From an uncultured Bacteroidota bacterium (GTDB lineage Bacteria > Bacteroidota > Bacteroidia > UKL13-3): a DNA stretch of 64,000 nucleotides. The notes below the pieces were generated by a model, which was given only the letters and a program-made list of their open reading frames with translations, had not been told where the DNA came from and did not search any database. The position numbers and the translations under genes are program-made. Below are positions 26,193 through 34,430 of this stretch, in pieces (position 1 is the first letter of the stretch; each line of letters begins with the position of its first letter). The stretch is from NCBI GenBank assembly GCA_903910445.1, contig CAIVZR010000035.1, positions 1-64,000 of the forward strand. The letters are read 5' to 3'.

Positions 26193-26945
26193 ATGAAACT
26201 GATTCTGCTGCATGGCTTTTGTGAAGATCACCGCATTTGGGATGAGATGCTTTCGCATTCCGAATATAAGAGTGAAATTATTTGTATCGATTTGCCAGGC
26301 TTTGGTAATCATGCTTCCAGTTATAGAGAAGCTACCAGCATTGAGAAGATGGCTGACTTTATAAAAGGGGAAATCACAAAACTTGAATTAGAGAAATTTC
26401 TACTTGTTGGTCATTCATTAGGTGGTTATGTAACCCTTGCCTACGCTGAGAAATACCCGAATGATTTGGCTGGAATTGGGCTTTTTCATAGTACCGCTAC
26501 CGCCGATTCGGAGGAGAGAAAAGATGCTCGCTCAAAAACGATCGAGTTTGTGAAAGCCAATGGAGCCGAGGCATATCATCGGGTGCTTATTCCTAACCTA
26601 TTTCGAATTGAGACAAAGTCAGAAGTTGTAAATCAAACCATTGTGTTGGCTCGTTTGGCAAAATCGGAGGGTATAATTGCTGCATTGGAAGCGATGCGCC
26701 ATCGTTTAGATAGAACTCAATTTCTTCAAGGATATCAAAAACCAGTGTTGTTCGTTGCGGGAGAGAAGGATACGCTCATCCCCAAATCACAAATAATGCA
26801 ACAGGCTGCTTCTTGTGAAATTGCAATGACAAGGGTATTAGAACATAGTGCTCATATGGGGCAGCTCGAAGAACCCGAAGAAAGCGCTGCTATCATTGAT
26901 TATTTTATTGAATTTTCGGAGCAGTTTAGTCTTGCTTCATCCTAA
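26193..26945 (+). CDS. Alpha/beta-hydrolase fold protein
   Basis: The 250-residue protein has the oxyanion segment LLHGFCEDHRIW near the N-terminus and the nucleophile S75 in GHSLGG. The acid is in the VLFVAGEKDTLIP strand and the catalytic histidine in EHSAHMGQLEEPE. The fold and length suit an esterase, MenH-like or other small hydrolase; the substrate cannot be read from the sequence. It stands alone and converges with aroE, with ten bases between the stops. Confidence 0.9.
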   Translation: MKLILLHGFCEDHRIWDEMLSHSEYKSEIICIDLPGFGNHASSYREATSIEKMADFIKGEITKLELEKFLLVGHSLGGYVTLAYAEKYPNDLAGIGLFHSTATADSEERKDARSKTIEFVKANGAEAYHRVLIPNLFRIETKSEVVNQTIVLARLAKSEGIIAALEAMRHRLDRTQFLQGYQKPVLFVAGEKDTLIPKSQIMQQAASCEIAMTRVLEHSAHMGQLEEPEESAAIIDYFIEFSEQFSLASS

Positions 26946-26955
26946 TGCCTGAAAA

Positions 26956-27696
26956 TCATTCGGCACGATTCCAAATTTTCCAACTCTCTTCTGCTTGTAT
27001 TGACAGCATCTCTTTCCCATTTTTTATTTGAGCACCTTGGGAATTGCATCTGCTTAAATAGAGGGTCAACTCAGGATTATAAATTAAATCATAGCAAAGG
27101 TGCTTGGTGGAAATTGCATGATAAGGTAAAATAGGCGCTTCATCAATATCAGGGAAGGTTCCCAATGGTGTTGTATTTATGATAAGTTGATTTTTTTGTA
27201 TGATGCCTTCATCTAAATCGACATAATTAATTTCCCCAAGCTCTGGCTTTGTAGAAACTAATTGAAACGAAATACCTAATTGCTTTAATACAAAGCACAC
27301 CGCCAAAGAAGCTCCACCAGTGCCTAATACAAGGGCCTCTTGATGCTCCGATGTTAATAATGGCACCAAAGATTTTTCAAAGCCAATAATATCAGTATTG
27401 AAACCTTCCCAGCTATTGCCAATACGTTTCACGCAATTTACAGCGCCAACTCTTTTTGCACGGGAATCAATCGAATTAAGCAAGGGTATAATTTGTTCTT
27501 TATAAGGGATGGTAACATTGAAACCTTCCAATTCATTACTTTCCAAAAACAATGCAAGCTGATCGGAATTGGGAATATCAAAATTATTGTACGAACAATC
27601 TGGTTTATTCTCGTTCAGGAATTTAGCCTCAAAATACTTTTTAGAAAAGCTATGAGTTAAAGGTGTTCCAATGAGGCCAAAATTTCGCGATAACAT
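26956..27696 (-). CDS. aroE: Shikimate dehydrogenase
   Basis: This enzyme reduces 3-dehydroshikimate with NADPH in the aromatic amino-acid pathway. The N-terminal substrate domain has GLIGTPLTHSFSKKYF (the S-x-S shikimate-binding region), GFNVTIPYKEQIIP with the catalytic lysine, and GAVNCVKR and GFNTDIIGF with the catalytic aspartate. The nucleotide domain has VLGTGGASLAV and NTTPLGTFPD. At 246 residues it is on the short side, as usual in this phylum. Its start is four bases from the dedA stop, so the two are likely cotranscribed. Confidence 0.95.
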   Translation of the reverse strand: MLSRNFGLIGTPLTHSFSKKYFEAKFLNENKPDCSYNNFDIPNSDQLALFLESNELEGFNVTIPYKEQIIPLLNSIDSRAKRVGAVNCVKRIGNSWEGFNTDIIGFEKSLVPLLTSEHQEALVLGTGGASLAVCFVLKQLGISFQLVSTKPELGEINYVDLDEGIIQKNQLIINTTPLGTFPDIDEAPILPYHAISTKHLCYDLIYNPELTLYLSRCNSQGAQIKNGKEMLSIQAEESWKIWNRAE

Positions 27697-27700
27697 TTTC

Positions 27701-28351
27701 TTACTTTTTGTTGAAGAAACGCATTTTTACAAACTGGTAAAAAACAGGAATTAAAGAAACTCCAATGATTCCAAGAATTACCATTTCGATATGTTTCTGC
27801 ACCCATTCATTATGAGCGAATGCATAACCACATAAAGATACGGTAGATACCCAAAGTATGGCACCCAATACGCAGAATAAGATGTACCGGCTATATTTCA
27901 TACTTCCTGCACCAGCTACGAATGGAGCAATGGTACGTATGATGGGAGCAAAGCGTGCAAGGATAATTGCTTTACCTCCATGCTTCGCGTAAAAGGATTC
28001 CGTTTGAGTGATATACTCTTTTTTCAAAAACAGAAGCCTTTCTCTTTCCTTAATTTTAGCTCCAAAGAACTTACCGATAAAATAATTGAGATTGTCGCCA
28101 CATAAAGCTGCAATAACCAATAATGGAATCACGATAAAAATACTAATTCCACTATTTCCTGTAATAGCACATACTGCACCTACCGCGAAGAGTAAGGAGT
28201 CGCCAGGCAATAAAGGCATCACTACCAACCCCGTTTCGGTGAAAATAATGAGGAATAAAATAACGTAAACTAGCCAACCATAAGTGTTAGCGAGGCTTTG
28301 CATCCCATCGGGTGTGGTAAGCTGATGTATTAAATTTTTGATAAAGTCCAT
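27701..28351 (-). CDS. DedA/SNARE-associated family membrane protein
   Basis: From MDFIKNLIH the product has 216 residues. It shows the DedA pattern of membrane segments with FTETGLVVMPLLPGDSLLF, the GDNLNYFIGKFFG segment, ARFAPIIRTIAPFVAGAGSM (the conserved F/R-x-x-P-x-x-R region) and a final helix. DedA proteins of this type are now linked to lipid carrier (undecaprenyl phosphate) or phospholipid flipping; which of these applies here is unknown. The upstream extension to 28369 (MQTFYF) is less likely. Confidence 0.9.
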   Translation of the reverse strand: MDFIKNLIHQLTTPDGMQSLANTYGWLVYVILFLIIFTETGLVVMPLLPGDSLLFAVGAVCAITGNSGISIFIVIPLLVIAALCGDNLNYFIGKFFGAKIKERERLLFLKKEYITQTESFYAKHGGKAIILARFAPIIRTIAPFVAGAGSMKYSRYILFCVLGAILWVSTVSLCGYAFAHNEWVQKHIEMVILGIIGVSLIPVFYQFVKMRFFNKK

Positions 28352-28403
28352 AAAATAAAAAGTTTGCAAAAGTCGTTAATACATATATCATAAAAAAATA
28401 AAC

Positions 28404-28411
28404 TATATTTG
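28404..28411 (+). promoter_or_regulatory. -7 box of the first tiny lipoprotein gene
   Basis: TATATTTG is an exact TAnnTTTG box ending four bases before the ATG at 28416, so the transcript should be leaderless or nearly so. A clear -33 element was not seen. Confidence 0.55.
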
Positions 28412-28415
28412 TATT

Positions 28416-28550
28416 ATGAAAAGGGTCACAAAATTTTCATTATTGTTTGCGGTAGGCGCCATGCTACTATTGGTAAGTTGTTCCAAAAAAGGAACAGCCA
28501 ATAATGGTGGCAAGCGTATTAAAAGCAATTGTGGATGCCCCCATTTCTAA
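28416..28550 (+). CDS. Tiny lipoprotein (44 aa)
   Basis: The frame reads MKRVTKFSLLFAVGAMLLLV, then SCSKKGTANNGGKR, then IKSNCGCPHF and a stop. The lipobox LLVSC places the acylated cysteine at residue 22, so the mature peptide has only 23 residues. The C-terminus has a CGC motif. An exact promoter box four bases upstream and the signal peptide support it as a real gene. A second peptide of the same design follows at 28631. No function is known. Confidence 0.7.
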   Translation: MKRVTKFSLLFAVGAMLLLVSCSKKGTANNGGKRIKSNCGCPHF

Positions 28551-28630
28551 AAGCAAAGAGTTGTTATTTATGATACTTTGGTGCAATTGTTGAAACATCA
28601 CCTTAAATCATCTTTAATACTTTATATACC

Positions 28631-28759
28631 ATGAAAACCTTCAAAAATTTCGCATTAATTGCCATCGTCTTCAGTATTTTGGCCACCGCTTGTAGCAGTA
28701 ACAAATCGGTTAATAGCCGCACCTACTCTAAAAAACACACTAGCTGTAATAGCTTCTAA
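28631..28759 (+). CDS. Tiny lipoprotein (42 aa)
   Basis: The frame reads MKTFKNFALIAIVFSILATA, then CSSNKSVNSRTYSKK, then HTSCNSF and a stop. The lipobox LATAC gives a mature peptide of 22 residues with one further cysteine near the end. It lies 80 bases after the first tiny lipoprotein and ends five bases before the convergent glycosyltransferase stop. It shares length, lipobox and a C-terminal cysteine with its neighbour, but the mature sequences are not clearly alignable. Confidence 0.6.
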   Translation: MKTFKNFALIAIVFSILATACSSNKSVNSRTYSKKHTSCNSF

Positions 28760-28764
28760 GTTTT

Positions 28765-29556
28765 TTAATCTTTAAAAAATAATCTCCGGTAAATTTTATA
28801 AATGCCGCCCCCTCCTAATTTTTGTAATAGATAAATTTTGATGAGCATCCATGGTTCACGAATTCGGTTCATGAAAATTACCCACTTCGAAAAATGGCTT
28901 GCAACAATCTTCAAATGATCCTTATAATTTTGTTTGCGTTTTAGGTAGCTTTCACCAACTACTTCATAAAATGCTATTGTTTTAGGAACATAACTACTTT
29001 GCAACCCACTCTTTAAAAAACGCACAAACCATTCTTGATCGGCTAAAATTGGGTATTCCATATACTCATAGTTTCCAATGGTTTCAAATGCCTTGCGATG
29101 GGTAAACACCGCCTGATGGCATAGACCAACCTGGTAATAAAAATCTGAAATTTGTACTGCCTTGCCTTGTGTATAATCGCTACCACTTGGATGATTCTTA
29201 GTTCGGATATCTCCATAAATCATCATAGTGGAATCCGAAATTGTAGTATCAAAGAAGGAACTTAAAACATCAGCATTATAGAACGTATCACCGGCATTTA
29301 GGAAGTAGAGCCAGGTACCCTTCGATTTAGAAAAGCCTTTATTCATGGCATGATAAATTCCGTAATCATTCTCACTTATCAAATATATACGATCTCCGTA
29401 TGACCTAACCAGGTCTTGGGTTCCATCATTTGAGTTGCCATCGATAATCCAATATTCATAGTTGGTGAAGCTTTGTTGCAACACACTTTGAATCGTTTCA
29501 TCCAGCATTTTTTTTGCATTGAATGTAACAGTGATTATTGTAATTAATTGTGTCAA
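28765..29556 (-). CDS. Family 2 glycosyltransferase
   Basis: The 263-residue protein has the GT-A fold start ITIITVTFNAKKMLDETIQS, the IIDGNSNDGTQDL segment with the DG-x-S-x-DGT nucleotide-sugar motif, and the FLNAGDTFY segment in the position of the DxD motif. LADQEWFVRFLKSG is consistent with the catalytic base region. It resembles WcaA/WcaE-like transferases that build surface polysaccharides. No other polysaccharide genes are adjacent, so acceptor and pathway are unknown. Confidence 0.92.
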   Translation of the reverse strand: MTQLITIITVTFNAKKMLDETIQSVLQQSFTNYEYWIIDGNSNDGTQDLVRSYGDRIYLISENDYGIYHAMNKGFSKSKGTWLYFLNAGDTFYNADVLSSFFDTTISDSTMMIYGDIRTKNHPSGSDYTQGKAVQISDFYYQVGLCHQAVFTHRKAFETIGNYEYMEYPILADQEWFVRFLKSGLQSSYVPKTIAFYEVVGESYLKRKQNYKDHLKIVASHFSKWVIFMNRIREPWMLIKIYLLQKLGGGGIYKIYRRLFFKD

Positions 29557-29608
29557 AATTGGAAGCCCGTCTATAACTGTAAAAATAATTTAAAATTCGA
29601 GATAATAA

Positions 29609-30112
29609 CTATGCTTGAAGTGCTTTTAAATTTGCTTCAGTTAATCGAAAAACGGTCCATTCATCCAAAGGATTTGCTTGAAGCGATTTGTAAAATTCAA
29701 TGGCAGGGGTATTCCAATCGAGTACCACCCATTCCATGCGGCCGCAATTGTTTTCAATAGCCACTTTGGTGAGATGTAAAAGCAGTTCTTTTCCAAAACC
29801 TTTTCCTCGATACGTTGGCAAAACAAATAAATCTTCGAGATACAATCCATACTTGCAAAGGAAAGTAGAGAAGTTGAAGAAATAAACAGCATAACCTACT
29901 GGGGTGCCTTGATAATATCCGATATAACAAAATACTTTAGGATTCGGTCCAAAGAATGAAGTCTCTACATCTGAAATGGTAGCGACCATCTCATGCGCCA
30001 ACTTTTCGTAAATAGCAATTTGTTCAATGAAATAATGGATGAGAGATGCATCTTCGAGAGTCGCCAACTTGATATTAAAGTCGGGGATTGAAGTACTTAA
30101 AATGGAACTCAT
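29609..30112 (-). CDS. GNAT acetyltransferase, diamine-acetyltransferase-like
   Basis: The 167-residue protein has the GNAT motif A LEDLFVLPTYRGKGFGKELL (acetyl-CoA pyrophosphate loop), motif B RMEWVVLDWNTPAIEFYKSL, and an N-terminal IKLATLEDASLIHYFIEQIA. The order and the VLDWN-x-P-A-I-x-F-Y-x-S segment match spermidine/spermine acetyltransferase-type proteins. The true substrate may be another amine. Its start is directly before the stop of the SPOR gene upstream, which suggests cotranscription. Confidence 0.88.
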   Translation of the reverse strand: MSSILSTSIPDFNIKLATLEDASLIHYFIEQIAIYEKLAHEMVATISDVETSFFGPNPKVFCYIGYYQGTPVGYAVYFFNFSTFLCKYGLYLEDLFVLPTYRGKGFGKELLLHLTKVAIENNCGRMEWVVLDWNTPAIEFYKSLQANPLDEWTVFRLTEANLKALQA

Positions 30113-31156
30113 TTAGTTGTTAAATAACCAAGCTTGTGGGTTTTCCGTAACATGTATTTTTTGCAGAAACTGTTGTGCTTCCGAGTCGGATTTAAAACCA
30201 CCATAACTTACCATATTAAGTCCTTTGGCATTGGTTCCTGCAATATAGGCCTGATAGCCTTTCGCTTGCAATTGCTTCACAAATTTCTCTGCATTACCAG
30301 CAACTCCAAAGGAGCCACCAATAATATGAAAATGATTTGTTGTTGAATATTGGTTTGTTGCTTTAGTCTCTTCTGGAATTGGAGCAGTTTTCACTTCGGC
30401 TGGGGCAGTTTCAACTGTAGCAATTGCTTCAGGTTTTGTGGGCTCCAGTGTAGTACTATTAGAAGTTATTGGATTTGCTTCCGTAGCAGGGGTATTGCTT
30501 TCCGCTGGTTGTACCGCTGTAGTCGAAACCTGATGAGTAGGTTTGAAAATACTACTAATATTAAAATCGGCCCTTTGTATTAAACCCGTTTGCTGACTCA
30601 ATAATCCTAGCGTTAAAGGCAATGCAATAAGTAAGGTTCCATATACCCATTTGCGACTGCGTTGTGCAGTGGACTTCTCAAGTTTTAGTGGTTGAGTTCG
30701 GTGTGTTGGTTTTTCAAGTATTTGCTGTTTCTCTTGCTCACGAACAATCTTGCGAATTGTAATTGGGAACAATCCGAATGTTTCCTTTGAAAAATTAATA
30801 TCGGCCTCTGGAATGAATACTGTCTTGTTTTCTGAATTTAGATAGAAATCACCAATTCCCTTTAGTGCATAATGTTTCTTTAATGATATCTCACTCTTAA
30901 TCTGCAATACATATTCATTGATTTCACGATTTGCTTCATCAAAGGAAATACCCTTCAACTTCGAAAAATGATTGGCTAATAATCCGTCGTTTTGAGTAAG
31001 ATTAATATTAAAAGCCACAATTTTACGTGCAGGCTCTACCCGCTGCTGTATTTCATTGATTTTACTCGGGAGTCGGTTTGCTATAAAGCCACCAAAGCCG
31101 GGTAGAATAACACAGTTATGCTCGTATAATAGTTCTATAAGGTATTGTGTTGCCAT
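30113..31156 (-). CDS. HU-CCDC81 and SPOR domain membrane protein
   Basis: From MATQYLIELL the product has 347 residues. The N-terminal part (1-120), with HNCVILPGFGGFIAN, VAFNINLTQNDGLLANH and KGIGDFYLNSE, matches the two HU-CCDC81 domains seen in Bacteroidota. One membrane helix is near residue 180 (WVYGTLLIALPLTLGLL). A Thr/Pro/Ala/Glu-rich linker and a SPOR domain (last 75 residues, HIIGGSFGVAGNAEKFVKQL) follow. SPOR domains bind denuded peptidoglycan at division sites, so a septum-associated role is likely (inference). Confidence 0.88.
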   Translation of the reverse strand: MATQYLIELLYEHNCVILPGFGGFIANRLPSKINEIQQRVEPARKIVAFNINLTQNDGLLANHFSKLKGISFDEANREINEYVLQIKSEISLKKHYALKGIGDFYLNSENKTVFIPEADINFSKETFGLFPITIRKIVREQEKQQILEKPTHRTQPLKLEKSTAQRSRKWVYGTLLIALPLTLGLLSQQTGLIQRADFNISSIFKPTHQVSTTAVQPAESNTPATEANPITSNSTTLEPTKPEAIATVETAPAEVKTAPIPEETKATNQYSTTNHFHIIGGSFGVAGNAEKFVKQLQAKGYQAYIAGTNAKGLNMVSYGGFKSDSEAQQFLQKIHVTENPQAWLFNN

Positions 31157-31241
31157 AATATCAGAAGTCAAAAATAAGTAAAAACCCGAATATCGTTTAC
31201 CTTTTCTTTAAAATGGGTCATAAACTTCAAAAATCACAAAT

Positions 31242-32099
31242 ATGAATTTATTGAAAACCTGTTGTATTGCCCTATTGTTTGCGGCATGCACAAAACATGA
31301 GAATTCGCAATCAACTTCAGGGAAATCCGGAAATGAAATGGATGCAATGGCTGTTTCTTTCACGGCACCTGTAGTATCGGCTAATGGATTAACATCGGAA
31401 GCCCAAGCATCTCAAAAGATTATTAAAACTGCGCAGCTTTCGCTCACAACCACAAATTACAAGGAAAGTGAAGCGCATCTAAATCGTTTGATAAGCCAAT
31501 TCAAAGTGCTTGTTCAGGAGCGGAATACGAAGGAAGAATCGGGTAGCCTGAATGGCAATTATACTTTTAGAGTCAATGCAACCGAATTAGAAATATTCCT
31601 TGATTCGCTTAGAACAATCGGATTTGAGGTAACCCAGGATGAGATGAAATCGGAGGATGTGAGTGCCGACTTTACAGATACAGAACTTAGAGTAAAAACC
31701 AAACGAGCCATCTATGCCCAATATCTAGCATTAATTAGCAGTGCAAAGAATGTTGAAGAGGTATTGAAGGTGCAAGAATGTGCACGTGTTTTACAAGAAG
31801 AAATTGAAACGATGGAAGGACATTTAAAACTGCTTTCGAGTCAGTCAGCCTATAGTACCATAATTTTTCAATTGAGTGTTATTCAACCCGAAATTGCTGT
31901 CAGCACTGGATTTTGGTTTCAAATGAAGAATGAATTCACTTCGGGTTTCGACTCCTTAAAAGATGTATCCCTTTCCTTAGTCGGGGCTTGGCCATTTTTA
32001 ATTTTCATTGCGGGAATCTATTTGGGACGTAAGAGAATAAAGCGTTTTTTTGTAAGCAAATGGAACCCGGCAATATCATTATCAGAGAAGCAAGCATAA
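31242..32099 (+). CDS. DUF4349 lipoprotein
   Basis: A lipobox (LLFAACTKH) gives an acylated cysteine at residue 16. The body matches DUF4349: KIIKTAQLSLTTTNYKESE, the VQERNTKEESGSLNGNYTFRV strand pair, DVSADFTDTELRVKTKRAIY, a coiled-coil stretch of about 60 residues (EEVLKVQECARVLQEEIETM) and a late membrane helix (VGAWPFLIFIAGIYLG) with basic residues after it. The function of DUF4349 is not known. The 3' end overlaps the next gene by 40 bases. Confidence 0.88.
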   Translation: MNLLKTCCIALLFAACTKHENSQSTSGKSGNEMDAMAVSFTAPVVSANGLTSEAQASQKIIKTAQLSLTTTNYKESEAHLNRLISQFKVLVQERNTKEESGSLNGNYTFRVNATELEIFLDSLRTIGFEVTQDEMKSEDVSADFTDTELRVKTKRAIYAQYLALISSAKNVEEVLKVQECARVLQEEIETMEGHLKLLSSQSAYSTIIFQLSVIQPEIAVSTGFWFQMKNEFTSGFDSLKDVSLSLVGAWPFLIFIAGIYLGRKRIKRFFVSKWNPAISLSEKQA

Positions 32100-32593
32100 C
32101 CGATATCAATCTGATTCAAGAAATAGGTCGTAAAACTTTTTATGATTCATTTATTGCAATTACTCCTGAAACGGCGATGCAAGTATATTTGAACCAGGCA
32201 TTTAATCTTTCACAACTTACCCAAGAACTCAACCATTCGAATAGTAAATTCTACCTTGTTTATTTTGGCGAAAACTTGGCGGGCTACGGTAAAATAAATT
32301 TCCATAAATCGCCCTACGACTTGCCTGAAATGTCCGATGTGATGGAGATTCAAAGAATTTATATCGACCCGCCTTATCAAGGCATTGGAGCGGCACATCA
32401 ATTAATGCTGGTTTTTTTCGAAGAAGCAAAAAAGCGAAGCCTCAAGAATATCTGGTTGAGCACTGGCTCCTTCAATAATAAGGCGCTACACTTTTATAAA
32501 AAGTACGGATTTAATAAAATTGGGAATCATGAATTTTGGGTAGGAGAAGAGCTATTCGATGATGTGATTCTCTATAAAGAAATAACAGATTAA
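32060..32593 (+). CDS. GNAT acetyltransferase
   Basis: The 177-residue protein starts IIIREASITDINLIQEIGRK and has the acetyl-CoA loop IQRIYIDPPYQGIGAAHQLM and a C-terminal LSTGSFNNKALHFYKKYGFNKIG, all typical of RimI/PaiA-like GNAT enzymes. The substrate is unknown. The ATG lies inside the preceding DUF4349 gene (40-base overlap), so translation is probably coupled. The gene ends exactly where the stop of the convergent MukE-like gene begins. Confidence 0.9.
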   Translation: MEPGNIIIREASITDINLIQEIGRKTFYDSFIAITPETAMQVYLNQAFNLSQLTQELNHSNSKFYLVYFGENLAGYGKINFHKSPYDLPEMSDVMEIQRIYIDPPYQGIGAAHQLMLVFFEEAKKRSLKNIWLSTGSFNNKALHFYKKYGFNKIGNHEFWVGEELFDDVILYKEITD

Positions 32594-33115
32594 CTATTTC
32601 TTTGCAGTCTTCTCTTTCTTTTGTTCTAAAACAGTAAGCGCAAAATCAAAAAACAAATCAATAGCTTCGGTAAATCGAAACTTATCACCCTCTAATTCTT
32701 CAATTAAATTAATACGAGAAAGACGTGCAAGAAAACGACGTGTATCACCAAAATCAATGCTTTCGAGCACATTGAAATATACCGAACCTCTTACCATTAC
32801 ATCAACTTGGTCGTATTCAAAAATGCTAAAACGAATAAGATCCTGGAAATTCTTTCCTTCATTATCCAATTCGTAAGAAATGATTCCAATGAATATCGTG
32901 ATATCCCTTGAAAACTTCTCGTTACTTTCATTACTTGTTAAGAAGAAATAGGTTTTTTTCTGAAGGATATCATAACCAAACGAAGTATGAAAAAAAGCCT
33001 TATAGAATTCAATATTCGACTTGATGATTTCATATAACGGGTTGCTCTGAGAGAGAATGAATTTCCCGTCGAGTAATTCTTTAACAATTTGTTGGTGCTG
33101 ATTAGGGTAATCCAT
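32594..33115 (-). CDS. MukE/MksE-like subunit (KITE type) of a condensin-like complex
   Basis: The 173-residue protein starts with VKELLDGKFILSQSNPLYEIIKSNIEFYKAFF and continues FGYDILQKKTYFFLTS. This resembles the N-terminal winged-helix part of MukE/MksE/JetB proteins, which bind the kleisin subunit. A second helical region ends in a lysine-rich tail. The ATG is one base after the kleisin-like stop, so translation is likely coupled. Recognition is by pattern and gene context and needs a profile search to confirm. Confidence 0.65.
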   Translation of the reverse strand: MDYPNQHQQIVKELLDGKFILSQSNPLYEIIKSNIEFYKAFFHTSFGYDILQKKTYFFLTSNESNEKFSRDITIFIGIISYELDNEGKNFQDLIRFSIFEYDQVDVMVRGSVYFNVLESIDFGDTRRFLARLSRINLIEELEGDKFRFTEAIDLFFDFALTVLEQKKEKTAKK

Positions 33116-33116
33116 T

Positions 33117-34337
33117 TTAAACTTCTTGCTTTGGTTTTTGGGTCACTTTTTTATCGATGGTAAGGCTTGGTACGTCTAGGGTAAGTCCGCTAAATTTTAC
33201 TTCTGTGCGCTCAGAAGCATCAAAGGTGATATCATAATCTTCATCAAAAATAAGGGCGCTCATTGCGAAGAATTTATCGAAATCGAAATCTTGACGGGTA
33301 ATTTCATTCTTCATTAGATTATTACTCCATAAAAAATAATTTTTAATAGGGAGAGATTGGGTGATAATCTTTTTGAATTTTACACGATCGAATACCCATG
33401 GCAACTCTATGTCTTTCTGACCGTCGGCAGTATTTAAAATCACCTCATCTTGCTTTACCAATTGGTCCCAAATGTCTTTGGCTGCAAAGTATGCATCGGG
33501 GTCATAAGTAGCATGACGAGTGCGCTTGAGCAAAATAGGGGTGTCGTAAAAATTCGGCTTCTTTAAGAACTCCATGAATCCAGCCAATATTTGCGATTCG
33601 GTTTTGATGCGTTCAAGTAGCGGTAATAATTCCTTGGTAAGTACTCTTGAATTTTTCACCAATTCAACATTGGCGCTAATTACTTGGTTATATAATTTCT
33701 CATATAATGAACGTATCGAAAAATCGGGATTATAGATACGTTCTTTATTTGCCTGCTCGCGAACCAAGCTTAGTTTATGAATTACCGAACCGGTATGATT
33801 CGCATCGAGAATTTTATTTAGTGGAACAATATAAAAATCGATGAAATAAGTAGCTTTTTTTATTTTTTCTACATACTCAATTTTACGAACGTTGGCCTTT
33901 AATTCTTTACTTTCATTTAAAAGGCTTCGTGTATTACTTTCAATGGTTTCAATAAAATGCTGCACCTCATCAATCATACCTGAAATAAGCCGGTGAAGGG
34001 ATTCAGGGTTCTCTTCGCCAAGTAGTTTTTCGTAAATTTCTTCAATGGAATTGAAGTACTTACGGATATTCTCTGGCAAATCAAGTTTATAATCCTCACT
34101 GATATAATTAATGAAAATCTCAATTGGTTTCCTTAATTCAAAATCACCTTGTTGTAGTTCACGAATGATTTTATAATCCACCAGTTTCCGCCAATCAATA
34201 TTTTCTTTCTGACATAGTTTCTTTAATTTTTCATCATGGATGATGGCATCATGTTTATTCATGGCAATCAACTCCAACATAAAATCAAATTTATCGGAGA
34301 GGAAATTCAGTACGGTTCTAGGTTCGGCTTGCAGCAC
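33117..34337 (-). CDS. MksF/JetA-like kleisin subunit of a condensin-like complex
   Basis: The 406-residue protein is predicted to be mostly alpha-helical with long amphipathic stretches (residues about 100-260, ESLHRLISGMIDEVQHFIET). An N-terminal region could fold as winged helix (KKLCQKENIDWRKLVDYKI), and a C-terminal part is less regular and ends in a basic tail. Size, composition and position between an SMC-type ATPase gene and a MukE-like gene are those of MukF/MksF/JetA kleisins. No enzymatic motif is seen. The identity is inferred mainly from context. Confidence 0.6.
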   Translation of the reverse strand: MLQAEPRTVLNFLSDKFDFMLELIAMNKHDAIIHDEKLKKLCQKENIDWRKLVDYKIIRELQQGDFELRKPIEIFINYISEDYKLDLPENIRKYFNSIEEIYEKLLGEENPESLHRLISGMIDEVQHFIETIESNTRSLLNESKELKANVRKIEYVEKIKKATYFIDFYIVPLNKILDANHTGSVIHKLSLVREQANKERIYNPDFSIRSLYEKLYNQVISANVELVKNSRVLTKELLPLLERIKTESQILAGFMEFLKKPNFYDTPILLKRTRHATYDPDAYFAAKDIWDQLVKQDEVILNTADGQKDIELPWVFDRVKFKKIITQSLPIKNYFLWSNNLMKNEITRQDFDFDKFFAMSALIFDEDYDITFDASERTEVKFSGLTLDVPSLTIDKKVTQKPKQEV

Positions 34338-34430
34338 GGGTCGATTATTTTTTTATGTTGCCAATTTTATTAAATGGCAATAAATCATGGGTTTATAATT
34401 ACGTTACTTTGTCATTATTGAAACTTGACG

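Noticed and set aside
34358-34380. Hairpin TTGCCA/TGGCAA between the SMC and kleisin-like genes considered as a terminator
   Set aside because: The stem is only six base pairs and no T-tract follows on the minus strand, so termination inside the operon is not supported.
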